NCBI GenBank assembly: GCA_002286715.1
Contig: NSJX01000067.1
Coordinates: forward strand, 1-64,000
DNA from: Dentipellis sp. KUC8613
Taxonomy: Eukaryota > Basidiomycota > Agaricomycetes > Russulales > Hericiaceae
Direction: 5' to 3'
Length of the DNA stretch: 64,000 nt
A model generated the notes under the pieces. That model had not been told where the DNA came from. It did not search any database and was given only the letters and a program-made list of their open reading frames with translations. Position numbers and translations under genes: made by a program. The number at the start of each line of letters is the position of its first letter. The first letter of the stretch is position 1. Below, piece after piece: positions 60,772-64,000 of this stretch.

Positions 60772-63700
60772 ATGTCTTCGCCAGACCCCCCTCAGATACA
60801 GCTCGCCTTAACGCCAAATACAACATCGTTCAAACGCTCATTTGAAGAATACGGGTACGACCTGGAAAGCCCTGTCGATACCAGCGTCTCTAGTGCGTCT
60901 TCTAGTGGAAGCGGCAGTACCGATTCTTTAGCAGCAGGCTCTGCAAATGACGGAAACGAAAGGCATAAGAGGGCTAGGAGCGGCAGCTTCTCCTCTGACA
61001 GTATGGGGGCGTCTGCTTCGTCTCATAGGATGGGCGCTAGCTCAAGTCGAAATGCCGGTATCTCTGGTAATGCATCCTCAACCTCCCACTCACCCGCCCC
61101 CTCGACCCATCAACTACCCACCCTCACACCCGACTCTTCCCCACCTCCCTTGCACCCTTTGTCCAATGAAGTATTGCTACTGTCTCCCGAACCTCCTGAG
61201 GTCGAGATGGTCGACGCAGCGCCGCAGGATGATCCACCACCACCTACCATTGAATGGGCGTCCTCTCCACTGCCGAGTGCCGAGCAGTTCCGCATATCGA
61301 TGGAAAGGTTCAATGCTTTTGACAGCCAGATATCATCATTGCGTTCCGCGCGTGGGACGATGTCTGATCCTGCCCGAAGCTCTCCCAGCCCGCCTCCGAC
61401 CCTGCCACCCCTTTCTCTCCCATCGCCCGACTTGGATGGCGGGCATCCCGGAGACAGTCAGGTGACATCGGCCGTTCCCCGCCCTCCAGTGTCGCATACG
61501 CTACCTTCGCTGCAATATGGCGCCACACAGTCGTCCCAACAAACTAGACACCACGACATCGGCACATCGACGTCCGAACGAAACCGCCATCTCTCCCTAG
61601 ACCTCAGAGAAGGATTTACCTCTCTGCACGATCTAGAGCTGCCAGGGTCTAGCACGCACGCACGAGGTAAGTACAATCGTGCCAGACGTGGATATCATGA
61701 CGATTGAATATGTATGTTACTTAGAATCATCTCTTCCCGATTCACCCTCGGTATCCTTGAGTGAACGACTCGCGGAAATCGGCGCCTCACAGCTTGCGGA
61801 AAGCCGCCGCCGGCTGCACAATCTCATGCAGCCCATTCAAACACGCCACAGACTGCCGCCACGCAACAGGAACACCCGACCGGAGCTCTCGCCCCTCGAT
61901 TTTGAGGACGATACAAGCAGTCGATCTCCATTGTTCGAGGAGATGGGATACTTCAGGATGCAGACCACGAGAGAAAGGGGGAGAGAAAGAGAACAGCAGG
62001 CATTGTCTGGGCATTCGCGGACCAACGATAGTCCCATGGGCCATGAACGCGACGAACGACGAGACAGCTCGACTGCAAGATCCTATCTCCCTCCTTCCCT
62101 CCAGCGCGACATGTGGGAGCACCTACCCGCGAACCCTCTACATCTACCATCAGGCCGTGACGATCCTGCCTCAAGTCGACCAGACGGTACGGCAAGAGCG
62201 GAGCGCGAGGAAAGGCTGCGCCAATTCCAGCATGAATTTATAGCTGTCCGGAGGCTTCACGAAGAGGTCGTTCAGTCCTCGCGCGCTGAGCGCAGCCCGG
62301 TGCCCCGTTCGATGGCAGGACGCGAGAGATTGGGAGAGGATGGTGACATCTTCCCCGATTTCGATTTGCCGCCACTCAGTAAGTCAACTCATCACGGGAA
62401 CGGCTTGCATTGTCTAATCGCGTGTTGCCAGGCGTTTACGACCTCAGGTCTCTTCGTGATCCTGACTCCTACATGATGCCCGATCCCACCATGCCCCCGC
62501 CATTCTCGTATGGGCCTGAAGAGATTCAGCCGTTACTACCGAACACTGACAGGCATAGTAGCTCTTCTGCGAACATGGACTCAGACGACTTCGAAGGCGG
62601 GGCAAGCTTGCGATCGTTCCTCCGGAGCAGGAGGCGATCCTCACCCCCTCGCGATGCCCCACGTGCATCAGTACCTGACAGTGAGTCTCCTTTGTACTGA
62701 CATTTGCTCTTGGCTCATGGTCTATAAAGTGCATGAAGGGTACATGTTGTCTAGAGCAAGTCCAGACCTTCGCCAAGACACCCCTGGCTTCCGTCGTGAG
62801 TGCACACCTTCTTTTCTGGCATTAGTCGTATTCACGAATATGTAGCATTACCTGAAATTGACGTCGGGAGCTCGTTTGCTGAACCCGAGCGGCATTCCCC
62901 AGGTATGCCTGCACTTCATATATTTAGTCTGATGTGTGCTGATAGTGAGACACAGAACCATCTTCACCCTCCCCGAGATGGGGCTCGTTACGATCTTGGG
63001 ACCCGTACATGCCAAGTAGCTCTTCTGAGCCCACCATGCCCTCGGCCAGGATCCGCCCTCGTTACTCCGCCCGCCTCAACCAAACGGCATCACTGATGTC
63101 TGAGAACGCGTCGGAGTGGCGCAGGTCGCTCGCGCGTTCAGAGTTATTGGGCTCAGCCTCGTCCGGAAATCGGGGCCGGCAGAGTGATCGCGGGAACCCC
63201 GAGCCGAGCAGCACTTTCGCTTCTCGGGATCTCAATTCGTTCTCTACCTATTGGGAGAGGGCGTACGCCTCCGAGCTTGAAGATCCTCTGCTTCGCCGTT
63301 CGCCCACACCGTCGGGAAACCCCTACCGGTCGCGTCTGTCCTCGCGGGATGTGCGAAGGGCTCCCTCACCTCGGGCCCATGCCCGACCTTCAGCGGCCGA
63401 ACGAAGGCCGCTCAGAAACAACAGGATCTCGTCTGATTATGCCTACTCATCTGGCCCTTCATACATCGACATGCGCAGTAGGCCCGACCCAGACAACTCG
63501 CTCTTCGCAGACGACGTGCCCTTCTCCAGCCAAGCTGCAGCGCTGTTCGCCGCTCGCTCGGCGTCCCCGCCCCTCTCCGACAGCGTCAACATGCCAAGCG
63601 ACTCCCGCCAGCCGAGTCACGGCGCGCCATTCCACCCCTCGCGTTCGCGTTCACCCAGTCCTCCTTCGACGCTTTCGTCGATGAGGGACATTCCGCCGCC

Positions 63701-64000
63701 GCCGACGTCCTCGTCGTCCGCCCGTGCGCACCCGCCGCCACCCACCATGTCAGAGTTCAGGAGACGCGCAAACCTGCGGTCCTCTATGAACGCGACTAGC
63801 ATCTTCCCGTCTTCTCCCCCGATGCCGGCTGCCGAACGCCCGCGGCCGTCAGAGCCCCGCAGGCGGCCGTTTGTGGAGCCCTCGCAGGATTCGCCCTCGT
63901 CGTCGTCGGCGTACCGGAACATCGACCTGAACGCCTATCACGAAGGTCCGTTCCGGGCCTCGCTGGAGAGGTGGATGGAGATGGACAGATTGCGGTCGAG
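60772..64000 (+). CDS. Large Ser/Pro/Arg-rich protein, 5' part (runs off window)
   Basis: The first exon begins MSSPDPPQIQLALTPNTTSF and reads through SFKRSFEEYGYDLESPVD, Ser-rich tracts and HKRARSGSFSSDS (nuclear-signal-like) to STHAR near 61666. The second starts around SSLPDSPSVSLSERLAEIGA and contains RRRLHNLMQPIQTRHRLPPR and REERLRQFQHEFIAVRRLHE. The third starts GVYDLRSLRDPDSYMMPDP and has SLRSFLRSRRRSSPPRD. Small exons follow near 62750-63020. The last open exon, from about 63090 to the window end, reads SENASEWRRSLARSELLGSA onward to YHEGPFRASLERWMEMDRLR without a stop. The visible part is mostly disordered, with helices and Arg/Ser patches. Any folded domain must lie beyond the window, so I assign no function. 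The gene is incomplete at its 3' end. Confidence 0.75.

Overview
The window is eukaryotic and fungal. It has 22 protein-coding genes by my reading, nearly all interrupted by short GT-AG introns (mostly 50-80 nt). It is GC-rich, with compact genes on both strands and two intron-containing tRNA genes. The gene content (membrane-anchored GH71, CE16 esterase, F-box proteins with divergent leucine-rich tails, small secreted proteins, bifunctional ARG5,6) and the intron density point to a filamentous basidiomycete, probably an Agaricomycete. Species cannot be named from sequence alone.

Left part (1-15 kb): a LanC-like protein, an uncharacterised protein with a UBA-like end, a class I (Hos1/HDAC8-type) histone deacetylase, a 27-copy SYGS-repeat protein, 3-hydroxyanthranilate 3,4-dioxygenase, tRNA-Thr(AGT), the RAD17-type checkpoint clamp loader and tRNA-Val(TAC). 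A decayed stretch follows, possibly with an old gene remnant.

Middle (15-37 kb): a YqjM-type old yellow enzyme converges on a GH71 alpha-1,3-glucanase with a membrane anchor. Then come the SUMO E1 subunit UBA2, a poly-Q/Asn-rich protein, a VHS-GAT adaptor without a GAE domain, a multi-exon unknown protein, an F-box protein, a secreted CE16/GDSL esterase and a Ser/Pro-rich unknown protein.

Right part (36-64 kb): a BEM46/ABHD13-type alpha/beta hydrolase with two unusually long introns, two paralogous small secreted proteins in the same orientation, a second F-box protein, UBC13 and Elongin C sharing a 217-bp divergent promoter, calcineurin A, mitochondrial ARG5,6, and the 5' part of a large Ser-rich protein that runs off the window.

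Most genes are housekeeping and look independent. I see no biosynthetic cluster, mating locus, CRISPR array or intact transposon. The least explained items are the SYGS-repeat protein with its periodic basic cassettes, the paralogous secreted pair, and several long gene-poor gaps (39.5-41.5, 42.3-45.0, 45.7-47.6 and 59.2-60.8 kb) that may hold decayed sequence. All exon structures were read by eye from splice signals and reading-frame continuity; there is no transcript evidence.
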